A DNA stretch of 64,000 nucleotides, taken from Flammeovirgaceae bacterium SG7u.111 (GTDB lineage: Bacteria; Bacteroidota; Bacteroidia; Cytophagales; Flammeovirgaceae). Where the stretch lies: the NCBI GenBank assembly GCA_034044135.1, contig CP139021.1:5409635-5473634 (forward strand). The letters run 5' to 3'. Made by a program: the position numbers and the translations under genes. Of this stretch, positions 1-8,768 are shown piece by piece. The notes beneath the pieces were generated by a model. The model saw only the letters and a program-made list of their open reading frames with translations, had not been told where the DNA came from and made no database searches. The stretch's first letter is position 1, and the number at the start of each line of letters is the position of its first letter.

Positions 1-116
1 AGCACATAAAAGCTGGGTGAATATAAACTGGAAAAATGGAAGTTTATGTAAACCAAACATCGCCTTTAGATGAACAAAGTCGGAAAACTACTTAGTTTAA
101 CCTAACTAACATGGTT

Positions 117-146
117 TTGAATAAGGGGCAAATCGTGCTAACTTTG
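117..146 (+). promoter_or_regulatory. Bacteroidota-type promoter of the oxoamine synthase gene
   Basis: TTG at 117-119, a 19-base spacer and TAACTTTG at 139-146 match the Bacteroidota housekeeping sigma consensus (TTG-N19-21-TAnnTTTG). Transcription would start near 153, leaving a leader of about 160 nt before the GTG at 317. The rest of 1-316 shows no gene. Confidence 0.6.
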
Positions 147-316
147 AATGCTTTCAAGGAAAATTTGCACTATTTAGCAATATATACCTTGTTGCATGTA
201 CACATGATAATTTTATCATAAAACTAAGGCTTTGGTTTCGCCAGTTAGAGAAGTATTTTGAAAGAAACTTAGCCAATACATTAAATTATTTGCTTAACAA
301 ATAAATTTTAAGTCAA

Positions 317-1564
317 GTGGATCTATTTGAGAAGTTATTATTAGACAGAGGCCCAATCGGGCAACATTCGCAGTTTGCCCATGGCTACTACGCATTTCCA
401 AAGTTAGAAGGTGAGCTTGCTCCTCACATGATGTTCAGGGGCTCAAAAGTACTCAACTGGAGTTTGAACAATTACTTAGGCTTGGGCAACCATCCTGAAG
501 TAAGAAAAGCCGATGCAGATGCAGCTGCTGATTGGGGTCTTGCCTACCCAATGGGTGCCCGCATGATGTCAGGAAATTCTACTCTAATCGAGGAATTTGA
601 AGCACAGCTTTCAGAGTTCGTTCATAAAGAAGACACCATGGTTCTTAACTTCGGTTACCAAGGAATCATGTCGGTTATCGACGCACTTCTTGATAGGAAA
701 GATGTAGTAGTATATGATGGTGACTGCCACGCATGTATCATCGACGGCCTTAGGATGCACTTGGGCAAAAGGTTTGTGTACCCACACAACGATATTGAGA
801 GCTGTGAAAAACAACTCAAAAGAGCATCTAAAATAGTAGAAGAAACTGGCGGAGCTATCTTGGTGATTACCGAGGGAGTATTCGGCATGTTGGGTGAGAT
901 GGGCAAGCTCAAGGAAATCGTTGAGCTTAAAAAGAAATTCCAATTTAGATTACTAGTCGACGACGCTCACGGCTTCGGTACTATGGGCGAAACTGGTGCG
1001 GGTACTGGCGAAGAGCAAGGCGTGCAAGACGAAATAGACATCTATTTCTCTACATTCGCTAAGTCAATGGCTAGCATCGGTGCTTTTGTATCGAGTAACG
1101 AGCAAGTGATCGAGTTTTTGAAATACAACTCTCGCTCTCAAATATTTGCCAAAACACTTCCAATGCCGCTAGTAGTTGGCAACATGAAGCGTTTGGAAAT
1201 GCTTAGGACTAGGCCTGAATTCAAAAACAAGCTTTGGGAAATTGTAAATGCCTTGCAAAGTGGATTGAGGGAAAGAGGTTTTAACCTCGGACGTACCATG
1301 TCTCCAGTAACTCCAGTAATCTTGAGTGGTGGCACCAACGAAGCAGCCAATATGATTATGGACTTGCGCGAGAACTTCAAAATCTTCTGCTCGGTAGTAA
1401 TCTACCCTGTAGTACCTAAAGATGTGATCATGCTTCGCCTTATTCCTACGGCGGCACACTCTATGGAAGATGTTGAAGAGACTATTAAGGCTTTCGAAGC
1501 TATTTCTAACAAGCTGAAGTCTGGTGTTTATGCCAATAGTGATATTCCAGCAGTAGCGCCTTAA
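317..1564 (+). CDS. alpha-oxoamine synthase family PLP enzyme (serine palmitoyltransferase-like)
   Basis: This 415-residue fold-type I PLP enzyme condenses an acyl-CoA with an amino acid with loss of CO2. Seen: H138 in DGDCHAC (ring stacking on PLP), DDAHGFG at 215-221 (the Asp that holds the pyridine nitrogen), and FSTFAKSMAS with K249 as the likely Schiff-base lysine. The start is GTG at 317; no upstream ATG is in frame and the N-terminus is of normal length. Bacteroidota use this family for sphingolipid base formation (serine palmitoyltransferase), for capnine/sulfonolipids (cysteate acyltransferase) and for biotin (BioF). No biotin gene is nearby, so a membrane-lipid role is the better inference, but the amino acid used cannot be read from sequence. 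Confidence 0.85.
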   Translation: MDLFEKLLLDRGPIGQHSQFAHGYYAFPKLEGELAPHMMFRGSKVLNWSLNNYLGLGNHPEVRKADADAAADWGLAYPMGARMMSGNSTLIEEFEAQLSEFVHKEDTMVLNFGYQGIMSVIDALLDRKDVVVYDGDCHACIIDGLRMHLGKRFVYPHNDIESCEKQLKRASKIVEETGGAILVITEGVFGMLGEMGKLKEIVELKKKFQFRLLVDDAHGFGTMGETGAGTGEEQGVQDEIDIYFSTFAKSMASIGAFVSSNEQVIEFLKYNSRSQIFAKTLPMPLVVGNMKRLEMLRTRPEFKNKLWEIVNALQSGLRERGFNLGRTMSPVTPVILSGGTNEAANMIMDLRENFKIFCSVVIYPVVPKDVIMLRLIPTAAHSMEDVEETIKAFEAISNKLKSGVYANSDIPAVAP

Positions 1565-1743
1565 GGGGTGCTTACTGCTCTTTCTTGCTTGATTTAGACA
1601 TATTTTTTCTTTCGAAAGTCCAAATCAGCATTTTTTTATCGGTTTTTGGGCAAAAAAAGGCATTTTAGTTTTATTTATTCCGAACTATTTATCTAACTTT
1701 CGCCCTGAATTAATTAATAAAAACAACATTTAAGCGGATTATT

Positions 1744-1926
1744 ATGGAAAAATACGAGCAATTAAAGCAGTTAGTGCTTTCTTTGGAAGAGGACTTCTCT
1801 AAGTTCTATAACAAACAAAATCAAGCTGCAGGAACACGTGTGAGAAAAGGAATGCAGGACATTAAGACCTTTGCTCAAGACATTCGTGTTGAAGTTCAGG
1901 ACATAAAGAACAAACAAGAAGGCTAA
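1744..1926 (+). CDS. histone H1-like DNA-binding protein (Hc1 family)
   Basis: A 60-residue, highly charged protein with no signal peptide. The N-terminal half is helical (LKQLVLSLEEDFSKFY), followed by the GTRVRKGMQDIK segment that is typical of the short Hc1-like histone H1 proteins of Bacteroidota. It is expected to be a nucleoid-associated protein that binds DNA without strong specificity. It stands alone: a -7-like TAACTTTC at 1694-1701 lies upstream and a strong terminator follows 21 bases after the stop, so it is probably a monocistronic, well-expressed gene. Confidence 0.85.
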   Translation: MEKYEQLKQLVLSLEEDFSKFYNKQNQAAGTRVRKGMQDIKTFAQDIRVEVQDIKNKQEG

Positions 1927-1947
1927 ACACTGCAAAATTATTTAATG

Positions 1948-1976
1948 AAGGGTATCCTTACGGATACCCTTTTTTA
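1948..1976 (+). terminator. intrinsic terminator of the histone-like gene
   Basis: Perfect 10-bp stem (AAGGGTATCC at 1948-1957, GGATACCCTT at 1962-1971) with a 4-base loop, running straight into a T tract. Confidence 0.9.
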
Positions 1977-2073
1977 TTGCCCATCCGCCAGCCATTAATA
2001 CTCCTATTTCCCCACTGACACTGTTATTTTTTACCTCTGACTGTTTTGGCGAACTTCTTGCCGCAAAAGTGAG

Positions 2074-2081
2074 TATATTTG
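2074..2081 (+). promoter_or_regulatory. possible -7 box of the TM2-DUF4178 gene
   Basis: TATATTTG matches TAnnTTTG about 95 bases before the ATG at 2177. The -33 TTG is not at ideal spacing (TTG at 2046-2048 is 25 bases away), so the call rests on the -7 box alone. Confidence 0.35.
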
Positions 2082-2176
2082 ATAGAGAAAGCTACAATTC
2101 AAATTGGTAGTAGTTTTGTTGAGCGTGCAGCTTTTATTGAACCGCTACTTTATAAACTCTGTCAATCATCAATTTC

Positions 2177-3130
2177 ATGAATTCATTACAAGTCAGATAT
2201 ACGATAAGAAAGAACTTCCCGATAGCCGTACAAGACGATATCTCCAAGTTACCTGCCGAGGGGCAAGAAGAATTCTTGTACCGCTACAGCAGAGAGATGA
2301 GGTCTGTAGGGCTATCGTATATGTTCCATTTCATAGTGGGCACTTCCTATCTTTACCAAGGTAAATGGGTAAAACAGCTCCTTTTTTGGCTAACCGGTCT
2401 CGGCTTTGGAATCGGGTGGGTCATCAACCTATTTCGGATGCCCAGCATGATAAAAAAAGTAAACCATAAAATAGCCAAGCGAATCGTTTCTGAGCTGTAT
2501 AAACGCTATCGGATTTACCCAGAAGATTCTTTGGACTTCTTAAAGAAAAGAAAGCTTGCTGCACAAGGGCAAAGTGAGATGAAGTCTAAGGCGAAACCTA
2601 GAAACATCAAACCTACTTATGACCCTACTGACCTTACGGTTGGCAACCTCCAAACAGGCTTCTTGCTAGACTATGACCTAAAAACTTGGGAAGTAGTTAA
2701 CGAAAACCAATTTGACTGGTACAATGGACAGTCGGAGAGCGAGTATAAAATCACAGCAGATACAAGGCAGAAATTCTTGAATGTTCGAATTGAAAATGGG
2801 CAAGAAGTAGTGATCGATTTTAAGATAATCAGCATCTACGCCATCAACAACCGCCTTGAAGCTGAAATCACACTACGCAACAAGCCTGCAAATATTCTCA
2901 CATTCAATGAGATGCCTTTCTATAGAGAAGGAATGACCAAAGAGGGTATCTTTTTCAATATCACCACAAAAGATCATGGAAAAAAAATAGATGTTTGGGA
3001 ATATTTTAATGAGGCTCGCACCGAGGTTCTTAGAATAGAGCGACATGGCAAAGATTTCAGGACTTTCTATGGCAATGTGGTTTCCACCCTTCAGTTTAGT
3101 GATATTCTTCCCAAAAAGGTAATGAGCTAA
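2177..3130 (+). CDS. TM2-like membrane segment fused to a DUF4178 domain
   Basis: A 317-residue protein of unknown function. Residues about 46-92 contain two hydrophobic stretches separated by a short YQGKWVKQ turn, as in TM2 proteins. A basic linker (about 95-150) follows. The C-terminal half (about 150-315) has the DUF4178 pattern: TVGNLQTGFLLDYD, then W-x-V, and a late WEYF-x-EARTEVLRIER stretch. DUF4178 is a beta-rich domain often linked to membrane-stress or lipid-associated proteins, with no fixed function. The gene is not in an operon. Assignment of the domains is from recognised sequence patterns only. Confidence 0.7.
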   Translation: MNSLQVRYTIRKNFPIAVQDDISKLPAEGQEEFLYRYSREMRSVGLSYMFHFIVGTSYLYQGKWVKQLLFWLTGLGFGIGWVINLFRMPSMIKKVNHKIAKRIVSELYKRYRIYPEDSLDFLKKRKLAAQGQSEMKSKAKPRNIKPTYDPTDLTVGNLQTGFLLDYDLKTWEVVNENQFDWYNGQSESEYKITADTRQKFLNVRIENGQEVVIDFKIISIYAINNRLEAEITLRNKPANILTFNEMPFYREGMTKEGIFFNITTKDHGKKIDVWEYFNEARTEVLRIERHGKDFRTFYGNVVSTLQFSDILPKKVMS

Positions 3131-3183
3131 TTCTGCACGATACCTTTTTCACACCTTCAAAGAGTAATGCCCATAATGGGTGA

Positions 3184-3402
3184 ATTTATACAGCCACCCA
3201 GCCTATCGACATTGACGAAAGAAGAACACATTGGCTCGGCAAGCCCATTACCATTGGTAATGATGTTTGGATTGTGTTCTGTTTCCCGGTGTTACCATCG
3301 GCGATGGCTGCATAATTGGTGTAGGTGCTTGGTAACCAAAAGCATCCTTCCCAACACAATAGCTGTAGGATCGTCCTATAAAGGAATTATGAGTTTGTAT
3401 AA
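3184..3402 (+). pseudogene. wreck of a hexapeptide-repeat O-acetyltransferase (maltose/galactoside acetyltransferase type)
   Basis: Three reading frames must be joined to recover the protein. Frame from 3184 gives IYTATQPIDIDERRTHWLGK then PITIGNDVWI; a shift then gives PGVTIGDGCIIGVGAW; a second shift gives LVTKSILPNTIAVG. These are the successive hexapeptide coils and C-terminal turn of the Maa/LacA acetyltransferase family. The N-terminal half (substrate domain and first coils) is absent, so this is a truncated fragment with at least two frameshifts. Confidence 0.8.
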
Positions 3403-3438
3403 AAAAAAGAGCCCCGAAACCAACAAAGCTCCGGGGCT
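3400..3438 (-). terminator. intrinsic terminator of the pectate lyase gene
   Basis: Read on the minus strand, AGCCCCG (3438-3432) pairs with CGGGGCT (3416-3410) and is followed by eight or nine T residues (3408-3400). It lies 33 bases past the stop of the lyase gene and also faces the acetyltransferase wreck. Confidence 0.85.
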
Positions 3439-3470
3439 TACTTTTCACCATATCAATAAGGGAAATCTCC

Positions 3471-6400
3471 TTATTGTTTGATCATCATTTTTAGATTAGT
3501 ATGAGCACCTGTTTTGAGTTGAAGCACATAAACGCCACTTGGCAAAGTACTCACATCAAGGCTCACAGAATGATCTGAGATTTTTTGCTTCAAAACCTCT
3601 CTACCCGAAAGTGTAACGATCCTCAACTCTTCATTTCCATTTAGTGTAGGAATGTCGAGGTTAAGCATATTAGCCACTGGGTTCGGGTAGATCACGAATT
3701 CATCGATTTCTTCTAACTGGATAAACCCTCCACTAGCATTCCTTACATTGGCTCCTATTTTGCCCACACCTGCATTTGCTATTACTGTTGCAGGTACACT
3801 GGACGCACCGGTAAGTGCCGAAGAGTAAGAATATGGAACGCTCAAGGAACAACTGTTTGGTTCGCTAGTATCATCACGTGATAAGTCCCAAGTTACATTG
3901 TCAAATATGTTCCCGCTCTCTTGCGTCCCTCCTAATTCATCGCTATACGCAGAAACAATTGGATTTTGAGAATCTTTGAAATAATTGTTCTCTACTTTTA
4001 GGCAAGCTCCCATTCTAGAGTTGATACCTGTCGATACCACGCCGCTGTAATAATTGCTGAATATGTGGCCAACACCATGTCTGAACAATGGCATTCTAGA
4101 GTTAACATTATCAAAGTAGTTGTGGTGTATGGTAATTTTACGATCATAGTCATCTCCATCGCCATTTCCAACCAACATCATTTTCCAACTATCGTGCAAA
4201 TAGTTATAAGAATAAGTGATGTATTCTGAATCTTTTTTGGCATCCAAAAGACCATCGTAATAGTCTTTGCCCACATTTTGATACTCAGCATACAACTCAC
4301 AGTGGTCGATCCACACATGGTCGGCAGGCCCTTCTATCGAAATAGCATCTTTGTCCCCAACTAAAACGTTACCAACAGCAACATTCTGAATAATAACATT
4401 TCCTGCTTTGTAAATTTTGATTCCAATGCCATCAAACACACCTGAAGTTCCCACGCCAATGATGGATACATCTCTCACGTCTTTTACTTCTATCTTATTC
4501 TCAGCCGTTGTAGAATTTCCAGGGGTGATTGTTCCAGTTACATAGATGGTCAAAGGTACAGTAATATCACCGTCTCTTTTTTGGTGAATGTAGGTAGTGA
4601 TACAGTCTCCAGTGCTACAGTTGTAAGAAACGCCACCTTGACCGCCAGTAGTACCACCAGCCATTGAGGCATAACCAATTGGTCCATTTCCTATTGGAGG
4701 CACAACAACTCCAGTTGGAGTAGCGTTTGCTGCATTTGAGTTAATAGTAGCACCATTGCCATTGTCCGAGGCTTTCACCCAATAGTAATAAGTAGTACCA
4801 TTGCTTACAGAGTTGTCAGTATAAGAAGTACCAGCAACTCCTTGTGCAATTCTCACCCTACCGCTTGGATCACTATCTGTATCTCTATAGATTTGTTGAC
4901 CGGTAACCGTACCATTGCTCACTACCCAGCTAAGGTTAACCGTACCATCAGACGCTGATGCGCTCAATGCTATTGCGGTTGAAGAAACTGAGGTAAAATT
5001 GGCTGTAATATTTTTGTCTGCATCCATTACAACCGTTGCTGGATTACCAGTATACCCTCCACTCCAGCTATCAAATTGCCATCCGCTTGCAGGAGTCGCC
5101 GTCATGATCACAGAAGTGCCAGCTGCAAATATCCCACTGCTTGGACTTACCGATCCAGAACCGTTAATGGTAGTACTTAGACTATAATTGACACCAGCGT
5201 CATCAAACTGACAAACCTCGATTTTATCTACATTAGGTAACCCCGAACCTCCAGTAGCTGTAAACCTGATGGTGTTAGACCCTGAGTTCAAAGAAACGGT
5301 AAAGTCTGCAGTCAACCAAGTAGACCAGGCACCAGTGTTAGGCAAACTCAAATTCGAAAGTTGGGTAGATCCATTTACCGAAATATCTGCAGGGCGGTCA
5401 GTAGAACCGTTTGCATAAAAAATGCTTACATCATGATCGCCAGCAGAAGGCACATCAACTGTGATTTCAACGTATTTCCCAGCTGCATTAGCCGTATTCA
5501 CAAAGCCACTTCCAGTATAACCAGCATGGTTAGAGTCTACTGTAGCATCGTCCCAAGTTCCACTTTCTGCCTGATAAACAACATTTTCACATGTATTAGT
5601 AGGAATAGCCGAGAAAGTAGCGGCAATAGATTTATTGCCATTGACGGTAACCGAAAGAGGATTAGAAGTTCCACTAGCATTACCCGACCAACCAACAAAT
5701 TGATATCCGCTATTAGGAATTGCGGTTAACGAAATTACTGATCCTTCGTCAAAAGTTCCACCACCAGAAACTGAGCCGTTACCATTTGAAGAGGCAGAAA
5801 CCGTGTATTGAGTAGTTCCTCCTCCTGCATATGCCAAGCTCATATAATAGAGGTTGGCTACATCGCTTTTACTCAAGGTGTGACTACCAGCACCCAGTGT
5901 AGTGGTAAGAACACCAGAAGATACAGTATAATCGTTTCCATCTATTTTAAAATCACCATTGAATCCATCGTTGAACACCAAGGTCAACGTAGCTTCTTGG
6001 GCAGCGCTGAAAGAGATGGAAGTACTCGATTCTATTTTCAAACATTGTGTCAGCGTAAGTCCATTATAGACTACTGTTCCTTTTGAAGTAGAAAGGTTTC
6101 CCGAAATGCTGTAAAATGAGCTGCTCGTACCCGATGCTGTAAAGTTGTGAACGTAATCTCCACTTGGTGGGGGTGCCACAACGCCGTCTTCCGTAAATAC
6201 TGCAACAATCGATTTGTCAGCATCCATTGTAACTGTTGCTGGGTTTCCGGTATATCCGCCACTCCAGTTGCTGAACGTCCAACCATTCGCAGGGGTCGCG
6301 GTTACTGTTACAGTACTTCCAGCAGTAAAACTACCTCCGTCTGGACTCACCGAACCTTGCCCTCGTACCGAAGTAGTCAAGGTATATGTTCCTGGAGGCG

Positions 6401-7646
6401 GAGGTGTCCCACCCGACTCAACTGCACCCAAGTCTGGGCTATTGCCATTGTACGAGATTCCTGTACTGCTCACGCCAGCATCGATCAAAGAGCTACCAGA
6501 AGAAAGCGTCAAAAAACCATTGGAAGTTGGGTTGTTATTAGGCCCTGAATTAAGTGTCACAAAATCGGAGCTACTTGCTGTGTATGGCCAGTTGTCATCA
6601 TTATCAAAAGCATTTGGCGCTGAGGCATTTCCCCTAATACGGTCATTAGAACTAGAATTGAAAGACAAGTTGTTCTTGAAAATATGAGAAGCCCCATCTC
6701 TTGTGTGGAAATTATATTGCGTATTACTATATGAAGTACAGTTTGTGAATTCTATACTACCCACATTGCCGTTGTCGGCAAAGCCGTGTTTCCCATTGTT
6801 GAAAGCGACACATCTTCTCAAGATATGATTGATATTATGAGCAGAAGATCCTAGTTTGTACCCATTTTTATCGCCATTCCCTGAGGTAGCACCAGAGGTC
6901 AGTGTTCCATTGCTGTGGGCAATACAGCCTTCAAAATACACCACTCCGATAGGTCCAGTATCGCTTTTAGTATATAAATCCCAACCATCGTCAATGTTGT
7001 GGTGGGAAATACAATTGATAAACTTATTACCAACACCACATGTAAGCTTAGCGGCAAAGCCATCTGCATCTTCGCTGTCAGGGTCTGCATTGTCATAAGC
7101 TTCGCAGCCTGTTATCAGGTTGTTAGAAGGCCACTCACTAATCGCATCATAATTAGTATTGTACCTACTCAACTGCAAACCGGTGTCGCGGTTGCCTCTG
7201 AACACACAATTCTCAATAGTATTATTGTCTCCTGAGAGTAACATTCCATTGTCTCCTGCACCCTGGATAGTAACTCCTTTCCAATGCCAATAGGCAGCAT
7301 CTTGTACAACACCTCTGTTGGACGAACTAAGCGATTGACCAGAGAAATCGAGCACAGGTGTTTCACTGTTATAGGCAAAAACACGAATCGGGCTAGACGA
7401 TGAACCACTGTTTGACTCTGCAATCAAAATGGTTGAGGAATAAGAATAAGTCCCACCTCTTAGGTAAATGTAATCTCCTGGTGAAACGACAGAAATTGCC
7501 TTATTAAGTGTGGCAAATGGACTTTGTAATGTGCCGGAGTTAGAATCATTTCCACTGGGGGAAATGTAGTAATTCGCCCCAAGCAAAGCATGGACAAGCA
7601 TCACGTATACCAACGTGATGAACGTAGTTTTTCTTTTCATTTTCAT
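3471..7646 (-). CDS. secreted multidomain pectate lyase with PL9 and PL1 catalytic domains and T9SS signal
   Basis: A 1391-residue secreted enzyme expected to cleave polygalacturonate by beta-elimination. Order seen: signal peptide 1-23; PL9 right-handed beta-helix about 25-415, with DADGFAAK at 193-200 (K200 is the likely Bronsted base); three bacterial InlB/Big-type repeats (about 420-485, 613-680, 819-885) with the WSGG motif; a beta-sandwich about 498-607 of the kind seen beside pectate lyases; a CBM6/35-like module about 688-813 (AESG start); an FN3 domain about 890-977; a PL1 domain about 985-1265, with WIDH at 1112-1115 and RMPLFRHG at 1184-1191 (catalytic and binding Arg); and a type IX secretion sorting domain about 1315-1391 (YPNPV). 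It stands alone with its own terminator, next to but outside the six-gene operon. Confidence 0.93.
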   Translation of the reverse strand: MKMKRKTTFITLVYVMLVHALLGANYYISPSGNDSNSGTLQSPFATLNKAISVVSPGDYIYLRGGTYSYSSTILIAESNSGSSSSPIRVFAYNSETPVLDFSGQSLSSSNRGVVQDAAYWHWKGVTIQGAGDNGMLLSGDNNTIENCVFRGNRDTGLQLSRYNTNYDAISEWPSNNLITGCEAYDNADPDSEDADGFAAKLTCGVGNKFINCISHHNIDDGWDLYTKSDTGPIGVVYFEGCIAHSNGTLTSGATSGNGDKNGYKLGSSAHNINHILRRCVAFNNGKHGFADNGNVGSIEFTNCTSYSNTQYNFHTRDGASHIFKNNLSFNSSSNDRIRGNASAPNAFDNDDNWPYTASSSDFVTLNSGPNNNPTSNGFLTLSSGSSLIDAGVSSTGISYNGNSPDLGAVESGGTPPPPGTYTLTTSVRGQGSVSPDGGSFTAGSTVTVTATPANGWTFSNWSGGYTGNPATVTMDADKSIVAVFTEDGVVAPPPSGDYVHNFTASGTSSSFYSISGNLSTSKGTVVYNGLTLTQCLKIESSTSISFSAAQEATLTLVFNDGFNGDFKIDGNDYTVSSGVLTTTLGAGSHTLSKSDVANLYYMSLAYAGGGTTQYTVSASSNGNGSVSGGGTFDEGSVISLTAIPNSGYQFVGWSGNASGTSNPLSVTVNGNKSIAATFSAIPTNTCENVVYQAESGTWDDATVDSNHAGYTGSGFVNTANAAGKYVEITVDVPSAGDHDVSIFYANGSTDRPADISVNGSTQLSNLSLPNTGAWSTWLTADFTVSLNSGSNTIRFTATGGSGLPNVDKIEVCQFDDAGVNYSLSTTINGSGSVSPSSGIFAAGTSVIMTATPASGWQFDSWSGGYTGNPATVVMDADKNITANFTSVSSTAIALSASASDGTVNLSWVVSNGTVTGQQIYRDTDSDPSGRVRIAQGVAGTSYTDNSVSNGTTYYYWVKASDNGNGATINSNAANATPTGVVVPPIGNGPIGYASMAGGTTGGQGGVSYNCSTGDCITTYIHQKRDGDITVPLTIYVTGTITPGNSTTAENKIEVKDVRDVSIIGVGTSGVFDGIGIKIYKAGNVIIQNVAVGNVLVGDKDAISIEGPADHVWIDHCELYAEYQNVGKDYYDGLLDAKKDSEYITYSYNYLHDSWKMMLVGNGDGDDYDRKITIHHNYFDNVNSRMPLFRHGVGHIFSNYYSGVVSTGINSRMGACLKVENNYFKDSQNPIVSAYSDELGGTQESGNIFDNVTWDLSRDDTSEPNSCSLSVPYSYSSALTGASSVPATVIANAGVGKIGANVRNASGGFIQLEEIDEFVIYPNPVANMLNLDIPTLNGNEELRIVTLSGREVLKQKISDHSVSLDVSTLPSGVYVLQLKTGAHTNLKMMIKQ

Positions 7647-7991
7647 TGTGATTTTTACTTAGTTAATAATGGGGATTGTTTTTTTAGGCCTAAACTCAAA
7701 TATCCCGTTTTCAATAATAGAGAATCGTTTAGTTTTATTTGGGGGGCAAACTGTTCATTTTAAGGGGGTAAACAATTTAAAATACAAACACACTTTGTTA
7801 TATATATTATTTTAATATCTTATAGCAACGTGGAACATTTATAAAAAGTAATCCCCACTTATAAATGCTGCACTTTAATACACATAGCTCGTTCAATCTT
7901 TTAAAACAAGACTATGCGTATTCTTGACAATACTATATAGTAATTTACTTTTTATAATCGAATCAATATTTTTTTAATCAATAAAACAGCT
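7647..7991. other. divergent intergenic region, AT-rich, no gene seen
   Basis: This 345-base gap separates the minus-strand lyase from the plus-strand barrel protein. It is very AT-rich, carries a G-run at 7741-7746, and must hold both promoters, but no clear TTG/TAnnTTTG pair was found on either strand. Confidence 0.5.
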
Positions 7992-8549
7992 ATGAATAAA
8001 CTCACACAACTAATCCTCCTATTAGCATGTATACACTTTTGTCATGCGGGATATTCACAAGAAAGCCAAGGATCAGCATACCCTTATAGTTCGGAGGGTG
8101 GGGTTACCTCCTTAGGATTTGGAATTGGGTTGCCTTATGGTGCATTTGGCATCCGCTTGGGTACAAACATTACCAATGGATTGAACGTATTTGGAGGAGC
8201 TGGCTACCAAATGGCGGGGCTTGGGTACAACGTAGGGTTGAGGAAAGAATTTAAAAGTAGGACTCACACGCAATTCTTCCTTTCGGGCATGTATGGAACT
8301 AATGGAGTAATCACCGTTGAAGGGCTTGATGAATATGATAAACTATACAGAGGTGCCACAGTAGGGCTTGGGATCAAACTGAATTCAAAATCGTCTGATC
8401 AGACCTATTGGGATTTAGGGCTTTTACTACCTTTCAGACCTTCACAATTTTATGATGATTATGATAAAGTAAAAAACGATCCTAGAATTGAAGGAGTTAC
8501 CAACCCTTGGCCCATCTTAATTACTGCAGGGTATAATTTTAATTTCTGA
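7992..8549 (+). CDS. small outer-membrane beta-barrel-like protein
   Basis: A 185-residue protein of unknown role. A signal peptide (about 1-22, cleaved near YSQ) precedes alternating Gly/aromatic beta-strand patterns such as GIRLGTNITNGLNVFGGAGY, and the protein ends in NFNF, the aromatic C-terminus of outer-membrane barrels. Its length fits an 8-strand porin-like fold. It lies between the lyase and the carbohydrate operon, in the opposite direction to both. No enzyme motif is visible. Confidence 0.6.
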   Translation: MNKLTQLILLLACIHFCHAGYSQESQGSAYPYSSEGGVTSLGFGIGLPYGAFGIRLGTNITNGLNVFGGAGYQMAGLGYNVGLRKEFKSRTHTQFFLSGMYGTNGVITVEGLDEYDKLYRGATVGLGIKLNSKSSDQTYWDLGLLLPFRPSQFYDDYDKVKNDPRIEGVTNPWPILITAGYNFNF

Positions 8550-8566
8550 TAAATTGAAGATTTCTC

Positions 8567-8751
8567 GTCCTAAAATCAGCTTAATTAAACTATATCACAA
8601 TTTGATTTTCCCAAACCAATAACGGCTATAATTTAGGCTAAAGCCGAATAGGTTTGCTGTCATCCAACGGGCTAAAGCCCGCCGCTAGTGATAAAAAAAT
8701 TAATAGGTCACGCTAAAAAAACGTGACCTATTAAAACTTGATTTTAGGACG
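8567..8751. repeat. inverted repeat framing the operon terminator region
   Basis: CGTCCTAAAATCA at 8567-8579 is matched by its exact reverse complement at 8739-8751, 160 bases apart. Between them lie the GGCTAAAGCC/GGGCTAAAGCCC dyads (about 8637-8680) and the terminator hairpin. The arms look like the ends of a small non-coding insertion. Confidence 0.6.
8690..8733 (-). terminator. terminator of the six-gene carbohydrate operon
   Basis: Perfect 12-bp stem (8701-8712 with 8722-8733, TAATAGGTCACG and its complement) with a 9-base loop. On the minus strand it is followed by TTTTTTT at about 8699-8693, so it acts on the GH29 end of the operon. Confidence 0.8.
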
Positions 8752-8768
8752 AAAGACCTTGCCCTTTG

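Noticed and set aside
2104-2364. 86-codon plus-strand frame
   Set aside because: It overlaps the TM2-DUF4178 gene in another frame and has no pattern of its own.
3471-7646. Assignment of the pectate lyase gene to the six-gene carbohydrate operon
   Set aside because: It has its own terminator, is separated by an opposite gene, and targets pectin, while GH117 points to red-algal galactan.
8637-8680. GGCTAAAGCC dyads as REP copies of the RAYT
   Set aside because: The sequence is unrelated to the REP hairpins at 22412 and 23102.
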